NCBI RefSeq assembly: GCF_021917145.1
Contig: NC_061078.1
Location: forward strand, 5,325,808 to 5,389,807
DNA from: Hypomesus transpacificus
Taxonomy: Eukaryota > Chordata > Actinopteri > Osmeriformes > Osmeridae
Direction: 5' to 3'
Length of the DNA: 64,000 nt
Of this stretch, positions 1-7,731 are shown piece by piece. A program made the position numbers and the translations under genes. Numbering within the stretch: the first letter of the stretch is position 1; the number at the start of each line of letters is the position of its first letter. The notes under the pieces are model-generated. The model saw only the letters and a list, made by a program, of their open reading frames with translations, did no database searches and was not told the origin of the DNA.

Positions 1-178
1 AAGACTCGTAGCTCCCGTTTAATCGCTTTCTTGACATCCCCTTGAATTTAGAGTGAGGAAAAACGACTTACAGCGTGGGCCGAATACGACCGGTCGTTTC
101 ACGCCGACACGAGGTGGCGCCTAGGACATTGCATTTCCGCGGCTGGAGACAGTGTCCGCGGCTGGAGAGTGTGTCTCT

Positions 179-252
179 GGCCCGTTAGCTCAGTTGGTCA
201 GAGCGTGGTGCTAATAACGCCAAGGTCGTGGGTTCGATCCCCATACGGGCCA
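179..252 (+). tRNA. tRNA-Ile (anticodon AAU), array copy 1
   Basis: A 74-nt cloverleaf can be folded by eye. The acceptor stem is GGCCCGT/ACGGGCC with discriminator A. The D arm is GCTC/GAGC, the anticodon loop CTAATAA gives AAU, and the T arm holds the B-box-like GGTTCGATCC. A run of five T within a C4T5G4 hairpin at 257-269 is a good RNA polymerase III terminator. It closely matches vertebrate cytosolic tRNA-Ile(AAU). Confidence 0.95.
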
Positions 253-332
253 ACCACCCCTTTTTGGGGATCTTTTCCATTGCTTTATTTCGTTTGTGGC
301 AAGGCTTTGGAATGCTACTGACTGGGTTTGGA

Positions 333-407
333 ACGCCTATAGCTCAGTTGGGAGAGAGAGTTAGGCCGAGGGTGTCAAGGTCTCTGGTTTGATCCTCGGT
401 TTGGGTA
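333..407 (+). pseudogene. Decayed tRNA-Phe-like sequence, array copy 1
   Basis: The A-box-like TAGCTCAGTTGGGAGAG and a B-box-like GGTTTGATCC resemble tRNA-Phe, but the acceptor arms pair poorly. There is a short insertion after the D arm, the triplet at the anticodon position reads GAG rather than GAA, and no T-run terminator follows. I read it as a relic carried along by array amplification. A noncoding RNA with internal Pol III promoter boxes cannot be excluded. Confidence 0.45.
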
Positions 408-583
408 AACCCGTGGTGTTTGCAAAATACCGTCTACTCAAGGAAGTGGTCGACGCGTCATTTTCAAAAAGGTCACGCCATAACACTGCAGACCACTGAC
501 TGGTCAGAGAGGATTGCGACACCGGATAAACTTGTCTTATTGAACTAGCCGAGCCACTGAACAACAAACGAGCCGAAAAGCAT

Positions 584-656
584 TGGAGAATGCGGGCATC
601 GATCCCGCTACTTCTCGCATGCTAAGCGAGCGCTCTACCATTTGAGCTAATTCCCC
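584..656 (-). tRNA. tRNA-Ala (anticodon AGC), array copy 1
   Basis: On the minus strand this is a 73-nt cloverleaf with acceptor GGGGAAT/ATTCTCC and discriminator A. The D stem is GCTC/GAGC, the anticodon loop TTAGCAT gives AGC, and the T stem is GCGGG/CCCGC. A TTTT terminator follows (plus-strand AAAA at 576-579). It matches vertebrate tRNA-Ala(AGC) nearly base for base. Confidence 0.95.
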
Positions 657-864
657 CTTGCTCAGCAGTGGACGTTGGAGTCTTGCAAGACTCGTAGCTC
701 CCGTTTAATCGCTTTCTTGACATCCCCTTGAATTTAGAGTGAGGAAAAACGACTTACAGCGTGGGCCGAATACGACCGGTCGTTTCACGCTGACAGGAGG
801 TGGCGCCTAGGACATTGCATTTCCGCGGCTGGAGACAGTGTCCGCGGCTGGAGAGTGTGTCTCT

Positions 865-938
865 GGCCCGTTAGCTCAGTTGGTCAGAGCGTGGTGCTAA
901 TAACGCCAAGGTCGTGGGTTCGATCCCCATACGGGCCA
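865..938 (+). tRNA. tRNA-Ile (anticodon AAU), array copy 2
   Basis: Identical in the tRNA body to the copy at 179-252, with the same downstream T-run hairpin. Confidence 0.95.
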
Positions 939-1018
939 ACCACCCCTTTTTGGGGATCTTTTCCATTGCTTTATTTCGTTTGTGGCAAGGCTTTGGAATG
1001 CTACTGACTGGGTTTGGA

Positions 1019-1093
1019 ACGCCTATAGCTCAGTTGGGAGAGAGAGTTAGGCCGAGGGTGTCAAGGTCTCTGGTTTGATCCTCGGTTTGGGTA
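1019..1093 (+). pseudogene. Decayed tRNA-Phe-like sequence, array copy 2
   Basis: Same decayed tRNA-like sequence as at 333-407, with the same GAG in the anticodon position and no terminator. Confidence 0.45.
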
Positions 1094-1271
1094 AACCCGT
1101 GGTGTTTGCAAAATACCGTCTACTCAAGGAAGTGGTCAACGCGTCATTTTCAAAAAGGTCACGCCATAACACTGCAGACCACTGACTGGTCAGAGAGGAT
1201 TGCGACACCGGATAAACTTGTCTTATTGAACTAGCCGCGAGCCACTGAACAACAAACGAGCCGAAAAGCAT

Positions 1272-1344
1272 TGGAGAATGCGGGCATCGATCCCGCTACT
1301 TCTCGCATGCTAAGCGAGCCCTTTACCATTTGAGCTAATTCCCC
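1272..1344 (-). pseudogene. tRNA-Ala (AGC) with a damaged D stem, array copy 2
   Basis: The outer stems and AGC anticodon are kept. The 3' half of the D stem reads AAGG instead of GAGC, which breaks two of the four D-stem pairs and alters the A-box region. The other complete copies keep GCTC/GAGC. This copy is therefore probably inactive or poorly folded, although a recent polymorphism or assembly error is possible. Confidence 0.7.
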
Positions 1345-1552
1345 CTTGCTCAGCAGTGGACGTTGGAGTCTTGCAAGACTCGTAGCTCCCGTTTAATCGC
1401 TTTCTTGACATCCCCTTGAATTTAGAGTGAGGAAAAACGACTTACAGCGTGGGCCGAATACGACCGGTCGTTTCACGCTGACAGGAGGTGGCGCCTAGGA
1501 CATTGCATTTCCGCGGCTGGAGACAGTGTCCGCGGCTGGAGAGTGTGTCTCT

Positions 1553-1626
1553 GGCCCGTTAGCTCAGTTGGTCAGAGCGTGGTGCTAATAACGCCAAGGT
1601 CGTGGGTTCGATCCCCATACGGGCCA
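1553..1626 (+). tRNA. tRNA-Ile (anticodon AAU), array copy 3
   Basis: Same 74-nt tRNA as at 179-252. One downstream base differs just before the terminator hairpin (ACCGCCCC in place of ACCACCCC). Confidence 0.95.
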
Positions 1627-1706
1627 ACCGCCCCTTTTTGGGGATCTTTTCCATTGCTTTATTTCGTTTGTGGCAAGGCTTTGGAATGCTACTGACTGGG
1701 TTTGGA

Positions 1707-1781
1707 ACGCCTATAGCTTAGTTGGGAGAGAGAGTTAGGCCGAGGGCGTCAAGGTCTCTGGTTTGATCCTCGGTTTGGGTA
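1707..1781 (+). pseudogene. Decayed tRNA-Phe-like sequence, array copy 3
   Basis: As at 333-407, with one further change in the D arm (GCTTAG in place of GCTCAG) and GGCGTC in place of GGTGTC after the anticodon region. The drift is consistent with lack of constraint. Confidence 0.45.
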
Positions 1782-1957
1782 AACCCGTGGTGTTTGCAAA
1801 ATACTGTCTACTCAAGGAAGTGGTCGACGCGTCATTTTCAAAAAGGTCACGCCATAACACTGCAGACCACTGACTGGTCAGAGAGGATTGCGACACCGGA
1901 TAAACTTGTCTTATTGAACTAGCCGAGCCACTGAACAACAAACGAGCCGAAAAGCAT

Positions 1958-2030
1958 TGGAGAATGCGGGCATCGATCCCGCTACTTCTCGCATGCTAAG
2001 CGAGCGCTCTACCATTTGAGCTAATTCCCC
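1958..2030 (-). tRNA. tRNA-Ala (anticodon AGC), array copy 3
   Basis: Same intact 73-nt cloverleaf as at 584-656, with GCTC/GAGC D stem and TTTT terminator. Confidence 0.95.
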
Positions 2031-2238
2031 CTTGCTCAGCAGTGGACGTTGGAGTCTTGCAAGACTCGTAGCTCCCGTTTAATCGCTTTCTTGACATCCC
2101 CTTGAATTTAGAGTGAGGAAAAACGACTTACAGCGTGGGCCGAATACGACCGGTCGTTTCACGCCGACACGAGGTGGCGCCTAGGACATTGCATTTCCGC
2201 GGCTGGAGACAGTGTCCGCGGCTGGAGAGTGTGTCTCT

Positions 2239-2312
2239 GGCCCGTTAGCTCAGTTGGTCAGAGCGTGGTGCTAATAACGCCAAGGTCGTGGGTTCGATCC
2301 CCATACGGGCCA
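2239..2312 (+). tRNA. tRNA-Ile (anticodon AAU), array copy 4
   Basis: Same 74-nt tRNA as at 179-252, with the T-run hairpin after it. Confidence 0.95.
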
Positions 2313-2392
2313 ACCACCCCTTTTTGGGGATCTTTTCCATTGCTTTATTTCGTTTGTGGCAAGGCTTTGGAATGCTACTGACTGGGTTTGGA

Positions 2393-2467
2393 ACGCCTAT
2401 AGCTCAGTTGGGAGAGAGAGTTAGGCCGAGGGTGTCAAGGTCTCTGGTTTGATCCTCGGCTTGGGTA
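2393..2467 (+). pseudogene. Decayed tRNA-Phe-like sequence, array copy 4
   Basis: As at 333-407 with small changes near the 3' end (CGGCTTGG in place of CGGTTTGG). The rest of this unit is also the most diverged of the four, including a small duplicated segment near 2585-2600. Confidence 0.45.
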
Positions 2468-2652
2468 AACTCGTGGTGTTTGCAAAATACCGTCTACTCA
2501 AGGGAGTGGTTGACGCGTCATTTTCAAAAAGGTCACGCCATAACCCTCTAGACCACTGACTGGTCAGAGAGGATTGCGACACCGGACAAACCGGATAAAC
2601 TTGTCTTATTGAACTAGCCGAGCCACTGAACAACAAACGAGCCGAAAAGCAT

Positions 2653-2690
2653 TGGAGAATGCGGGCATCGATCCCGCTACTTCTCGCATG
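2653..2690 (-). tRNA. tRNA-Ala (AGC), 3' half only, cut by the assembly gap
   Basis: The 3' half (discriminator, acceptor 3' strand, T arm and part of the anticodon stem) is identical to the other copies. The 5' half falls in the run of Ns. Confidence 0.85.
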
Positions 2691-2790
2691 NNNNNNNNNN
2701 NNNNNNNNNNNNNNNNNNNNNNNNNNNNNNNNNNNNNNNNNNNNNNNNNNNNNNNNNNNNNNNNNNNNNNNNNNNNNNNNNNNNNNNNNN
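2691..2790. other. Assembly gap of exactly 100 N
   Basis: A round 100-N gap usually means unknown true length. It joins the tRNA array to the CT minisatellite, so both arrays may be longer than shown and the join itself is uncertain. Confidence 0.98.
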
Positions 2791-5674
2791 CAGCCTGCTC
2801 CCTCTCAGCCTGCTCCCTCCAGCCTCTCTCTCCCTCCAGCCTCTCTCTCCCTCCAGCCTCTCTCTCCCTCCAGCCTCTCTCTCCCTCCAGCCTCTCTCTC
2901 CCTCCAGCCTCTCTCTCCCTCCAGCCTCTCTCCCTCCAGCCTCTCTCAGCCTGCTCCCTCTCAGCCTGCTCCCTCCAGCCTCTCTCTCCCTCCAGCCTCT
3001 CTCTCCCTCCAGCCTCTCTCTCCCTCCAGCCTCTCTCTCCCTCCAGCCTCTCTCTCCCTCCAGCCTCTCTCTCCCTCCAGCCTCTCTCTCCCTCCAGCCT
3101 CTCTCTCCCTCCAGCCTCTCTCTCCCTCCAGCCTCTCTCTCCCTCCAGCCTGCTCCCTCTCAGCCTGCTCCCTCTCCCTCCAGCCTCTCTCCCTCCAGCC
3201 TCTCTCTCCCTCCAGCCTCTCTCTCCCTCCAGCCTCTCTCAGCCTGCTCCCTCTCAGCCTCTCTCTCCCTCCCTCCAGCCTCTCTCTCCCTCCAGCCTCT
3301 CTCTCCCTCCAGCCTCTCTCTCCCTCCAGCCTCTCTCTCCCTCCAGCCTCTCTCTCCCTCCAGCCTCTCTCAGCTCTCCCTCTCAGCCTGCTCCCTCCAG
3401 CCTCTCTCTCCCTCCAGCCTCTCTCTCCCTCCAGCCTCTCTCTCCCTCCAGCCTCTCTCTCCCTCCAGCCTCTCTCTCCCTCCAGCCTCTCTCCCTCCAG
3501 CCTCTCTCAGCTCTCCCTCTCAGCCTGCTCCCTCCAGCCTCTCTCTCCCTCCAGCCTCTCTCTCCCTCCAGCCTCTCTCTCCCTCCAGCCTCTCTCTCCC
3601 TCCAGCCTCTCTCTCCCTCCAGCCTCTCTCTCCCTCCAGCCTCTCTCTCCCTCCAGCCTCTCTCTCCCTCCAGCCTCTCTCAGCCTGCTCCCTCTCAGCC
3701 TGCTCCCTCTCAGCCTGCTCCCTCCAGCCTCTCTCTCCCTCCAGCCTCTCTCTCCCTCCAGCCTCTCTCTCCCTCCAGCCTCTCTCTCCCTCCAGCCTCT
3801 CTCAGCCTGCTCCCTCTCAGCCTGCTCCCTCCAGCCTCTCTCTCCCTCCAGCCTCTCTCTCCCTCCAGCCTCTCTCTCCCTCCAGCCTCTCTCTCCCTCC
3901 AGCCTCTCTCTCCCTCCAGCCTCTCTCCCTCCAGCCTCTCTCAGCCTGCTCCCTCTCAGCCTGCTCCCTCCAGCCTCTCTCTCCCTCCAGCCTCTCTCTC
4001 CCTCCAGCCTCTCTCTCCCTCCAGCCTCTCTCTCCCTCCAGCCTCTCTCCCTCCAGCCTCTCTCAGCCTGCTCCCTCTCAGCCTGCTCCCTCTCAGCCTG
4101 CTCCCTCCAGCCTCTCTCTCCCTCCAGCCTCTCTCTCCCTCCAGCCTCTCTCTCCCTCCAGCCTCTCTCTCCCTCCAGCCTCTCTCTCCCTCCAGCCTCT
4201 CTCTCCCTCCAGCCTCTCTCTCCCTCCAGCCTCTCTCCCTCCAGCCTCTCTCAGCCTGCTCCCTCTCAGCCTGCTCCCTCTCAGCCTGCTCCCTCCAGCC
4301 TCTCTCTCCCTCCAGCCTCTCTCTCCCTCCAGCCTCTCTCTCCCTCCAGCCTCTCTCTCCCTCCAGCCTCTCTCTCCCTCCAGCCTCTCTCTCCCTCCAG
4401 CCTCTCTCCCTCCAGCCTGCTCCCTCTCAGCCTGCTCCCTCTCAGCCTGCTCCCTCCAGCCTCTCTCTCCCTCCAGCCTCTCTCTCCCTCCAGCCTCTCT
4501 CTCCCTCCAGCCTCTCTCTCCCTCCAGCCTCTCTCTCCCTCCAGCCTCTCTCTCCCTCCAGCCTCTCTCCCTCCAGCCTCTCTCAGCCTGCTCCCTCTCA
4601 GCCTGCTCCCTCCAGCCTCTCTCTCCCTCCAGCCTCTCTCTCCCTCCAGCCTCTCTCTCCCTCCAGCCTCTCTCTCCCTCCAGCCTCTCTCTCCCTCCAG
4701 CCTCTCTCTCCCTCCAGCCTCTCTCTCTCCAGCCTCTCTCCCTCCAGCCTCTCTCAGCCTGCTCCCTCTCAGCCTCTCTCTCCCTCCAGCCTCTCTCTCC
4801 CTCCAGCCTCTCTCTCCCTCCAGCCTCTCTCTCCCTCCAGCCTCTCTCTCCCTCCAGCCTCTCTCTCCCTCCAGCCTCTCTCTCCCTCCAGCCTCTCTCT
4901 CCCTCCAGCCTCTCTCTCCCTCCAGCCTCTCTCTCCCTCCAGCCTCTCTCTCCCTCCAGCCTCTCTCTCCCTCCAGCCTCTCTCTCCCTCCAGCCTCTCT
5001 CAGCCTGCTCCCTCTCAGCCTGCTCCCTCCAGCCTCTCTCTCCCTCCAGCCTCTCTCTCCCTCCAGCCTCTCTCTCCCTCCAGCCTCTCTCTCCCTCCAG
5101 CCTCTCTCTCCCTCCAGCCTCTCTCTCCCTCCAGCCTCTCTCTCTCTCCCTCCAGCCTCTCTCTCTCTCCCTCCAGCCTCTCTCTCCCTCCAGCCTCTCT
5201 CTCCCTCCAGCCTCTCTCTCCCTCCAGCCTCTCTCTCCCTCCAGCCTCTCTCTCCCTCCAGCCTCTCTCTCCCTCCAGCCTCTCTCTCCCTCCAGCCTCT
5301 CTCTCCCTCCAGCCTCTCTCTCCCTCCAGCCTCTCTCTCCCTCCAGCCTCTCTCTCCCTCCAGCCTCTCTCTCCCTCCAGCCTCTCTCTCCCTCCAGCCT
5401 CTCTCTCCCTCCAGCCTCTCTCTCCCTCCAGCCTCTCTCAGCCTGCTCCCTCTCAGCCTGCTCCCTCTCAGCCTGCTCCCTCCAGCCTCTCTCTCCCTCC
5501 AGCCTCTCTCTCCCTCCAGCCTCTCTCTCCCTCCAGCCTCTCTCTCCCTCCAGCCTCTCTCTCCCTCCAGCCTCTCTCTCCCTCCAGCCTCTCTCTCCCT
5601 CCAGCCTCTCTCTCCCTCCAGCCTCTCTCTCCCTCCAGCCTCTCTCTCCCTCCAGCCTCTCTCAGCCTCTCCCT
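2791..5674. repeat. Pyrimidine-rich 17-bp minisatellite, about 170 units
   Basis: The unit is CCTCTCTCTCCCTCCAG (17 bp), with interspersed variants containing CAGCCTGCTCCCTCT. No stop codon appears for about 3 kb in two frames, but only because the unit is low-complexity and its length is not a multiple of three. The predicted Ser/Leu/Pro proteins are artefacts. Each unit resembles a plus-strand 3' splice site (pyrimidine run then CAG), whereas the flanking gene abhd17c reads on the minus strand. The array may be collapsed or shortened in the assembly. Confidence 0.95.
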
Positions 5675-6124
5675 AGGAGAGGGCTGTTTCAGCTGCTTAG
5701 ACAAGCACCTGAGGTCCGCTGAGATGGCCTCGTAAGTACTCCACATCTATCTGGAGACAAATCACACAGACAACAAGAACAGAGGTCCCCTCTCCACTGA
5801 AGCGAGCGCTGAAAGGGAGCAGGTGGGGGGGGGGGGGGGGGACTGTGGTACAGGGGGGTTATCGCAGAGGCGCAGGGAGGGGGGTGAAGGAGACAGAGGG
5901 CACCCTGTGGAGATGAGCTCTCTGCTGGGCTGCTCAACTTTATCTCTACAGGCCAGGCTGGGGCTGCGAGAGGGATGGTGATGTTGTCACCTTACACACA
6001 CACACGCGTGCGCGCAGGGGAGGAAAAAGAAAGCTGTCAGCAGAGGAGAGGATGGATGGAGGGAGCGATAGAGGAGAGATGAAAGAAATGAGAACAGACA
6101 TGAAATACCAAAAAAATTATGAAC

Positions 6125-6167
<43 letters not shown>

Positions 6168-6837
6168 GGTAAAAGAAAGAAAAACCGGATGTGAGGGTGA
6201 TAATTGCTGCCTTCGTCTCCAAACAGTCGTGACATTCACATCTAATCCGTATAAAGGCTCACCACCATAAGACCCAGAGATAGACACACACACACACAGA
6301 CAGACCAGACACATTATTGCAAAAGATCCAATTCTCATGTGTCATGGCAGCCCTAGCCTAGCCAGCGGTGTGACAGAACACCCAGGACCCAGGCAGCAGC
6401 CAGAGAGCAGCCCAGGGGAAGAGTGAGCACGTCTGGGTGATCCACACCAACAGGCTGGGTTAGGCTGGTACTGGGGCCATAGATACCGTGGGACTGTCTG
6501 TCCTGTTACAGGCTGGTGCTGGGGCCACAGATAGTTCAGTGAGATAGCATACATCACAAGGGAAGACCCTATCCTGACCCCACTAACTCTCCATGTCCAC
6601 TAACTACCCCGGCAGCCTGTCTGCACTGACTCCCTCTCCTCTCCTTCTGCCTCCCTCCCCCTCTCTCCTGTGAGTTACTATCCCTGCACCTGACTCTCAG
6701 CTCTGCAGGGAGAAGATAACCTTCAAGCAACCCCCCCCCCCCGCCCACCACCACCGACCCCCCACTCAAACCCTCCACCCTAGGCAGAGAGCAGTATTTC
6801 ACTACTCATCTCTGGAGCTGACACAAAAGATGAGAAC
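5675..6837. other. Gene-poor stretch below abhd17c exon 2
   Basis: No exon of abhd17c or of any gene I recognise is supported. It holds G-runs near 5823-5842, a short (GA)n plus G-run at 6126-6170, and a C-run near 6730. A plus-strand segment at about 5675-5731 is bounded by CCCTAG and GTAAGTAC like an exon, but its translation is not recognisable. Confidence 0.6.
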
Positions 6838-7551
6838 ACACCTCCACCTGGGCCGGGCCAGGCCAGCTCAGGCCAGCCCCCCTCCCCCTCATCACCCACC
6901 TGGGCCAGGCCAGCTCAGGCCAGCCCCCCTACCCCTCATCACCCACCTGGGCCGGGCCAGGCCAGCTCAGGCCAGCCCCCCTCCCCCTCATCACCCACTT
7001 GGGCCAGGCCAGCTCAGGCCAGCCCTCCTCCCCTCATCACCCACCTGGGCCAGGCCAGCTCAGGCCAGCCCCCCTACCCCTCATCACCCACCTGGGCCGG
7101 GCCAGGCCAGCTCAGGCCAGCCCCCCCCTCCCCCTCATCACCCACTTGGGCCAGGCCAGCTCAGGCCAGCCCCCCTCCCCCTCATCACCCACCTGGGCCA
7201 GGCCAGCTCAGGCCAGCCCTCCTCCCCCTCATCACCCACCTGGGCCAGGCCAGCTCAGGCCAGCCCCCCTCCCCCTCATCACCCACCTGGGCCGGGCCAG
7301 GCCAGCTCAGGCCAGCTCAGGCCAGCCCTCCTCCCCCTCATCACCCACCTGGGCCGGGCCAGGCCAGCTCAGGCCAGCCCCCCTACCCCTCATCACCCAC
7401 CTGGGCCGGGCCAGGCCAGCTCAGGCCAGCCCTCCTCCCCCTCATCACCCACCTGGGCCAGGCCAGCTCAGGCCAGCCCCCCTACCCCTCATCACCCACC
7501 TGGGCCGGGCCAGGCCAGCTCAGGCCAGCCCCCCTCCCCCTCATCACCCAC
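6838..7551. repeat. 46-62 bp minisatellite starting at the abhd17c exon 2 donor
   Basis: About 14 units of CACCCACCTGGGCC followed by GGCCAGGCCAGCTCAGGCC and a C/T-rich run. On the minus strand every unit contains CCCAGGTGGGTGATG, which matches the exon 2/intron junction at 7552 (CCCCAG then GTGGGTGATG). Two units carry CACTTGGG in place of CACCTGGG, which keeps the GT. The array therefore looks grown from the junction itself. The collagen-like Pro/Gly/Gln reading frames on the plus strand are artefacts. Confidence 0.92.
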
Positions 7552-7731
7552 CTGGGGAAGGCGTCGAAGCAGTAGGTCTTGCGCGTGTCGGGGAAGGCGA
7601 CGCGGAGGCCAGACATGAGGGGAGAGTGCAGGATGACGGCGGCGCACTCGTAGCGCGCGGCCAGGTCCACCGTGGGCACTGTGCCGATGCTCTGGCCGTA
7701 CAGGATGATGTTCTCTGGAGTCACTCCGTAC
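7552..7731 (-). CDS. abhd17c: abhd17c exon 2 (nucleophile elbow of an ABHD17 depalmitoylase)
   Basis: The 180-nt exon is bounded by CCCCCAG at the acceptor and CAG/GTGGGT at the donor, and enters in phase 2 (completing the Lys codon begun by exon 1). It encodes [18 protein letters not shown] and continues to [16 protein letters not shown] is the GxSxG nucleophile motif, so Ser is at about residue 176 of the joined protein. The family removes palmitate from membrane proteins such as N-Ras and PSD-95. The exon ends within the codon after Pro, as in the mammalian gene. The expected next exon, starting around IDKISK and carrying the catalytic Asp and His, is not found at lower coordinates; it probably lies beyond the window edge, in the 100-N gap, or was lost in assembly. 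Confidence 0.95.

Larger units (their letters stand above)
1..2690. repeat. Tandem array of a 686-688 bp tRNA-gene unit, four copies
   Basis: Unit starts are seen at 1, 687, 1375 and 2061; the fourth copy is cut by the assembly gap. The copies are nearly identical and differ by scattered substitutions and small insertions. Each holds a plus-strand tRNA-Ile(AAU), a decayed Phe-type tRNA-like sequence about 80 bp further on, and a minus-strand tRNA-Ala(AGC). No protein gene is supported here; the short minus-strand reading frames that recur once per unit are by-products of the repetition. Large tandem tRNA clusters are known in teleost genomes. The array probably continues into the gap. Confidence 0.95.

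Noticed and set aside
2652-5735. About 1000-codon Ser/Leu/Pro/Gln proteins on the plus strand
   Set aside because: They cross the N gap and consist only of the 17-bp minisatellite; the same peptide appears in shifted frames.
5675-5746. Plus-strand exon-like segment between CCCTAG and GTAAGTAC, and the minus-strand peptide YEAISADLRCLSKQLKQ
   Set aside because: Neither is a known ABHD17 or neighbour sequence; the acceptor is an edge of the CT array, which mimics acceptors everywhere.
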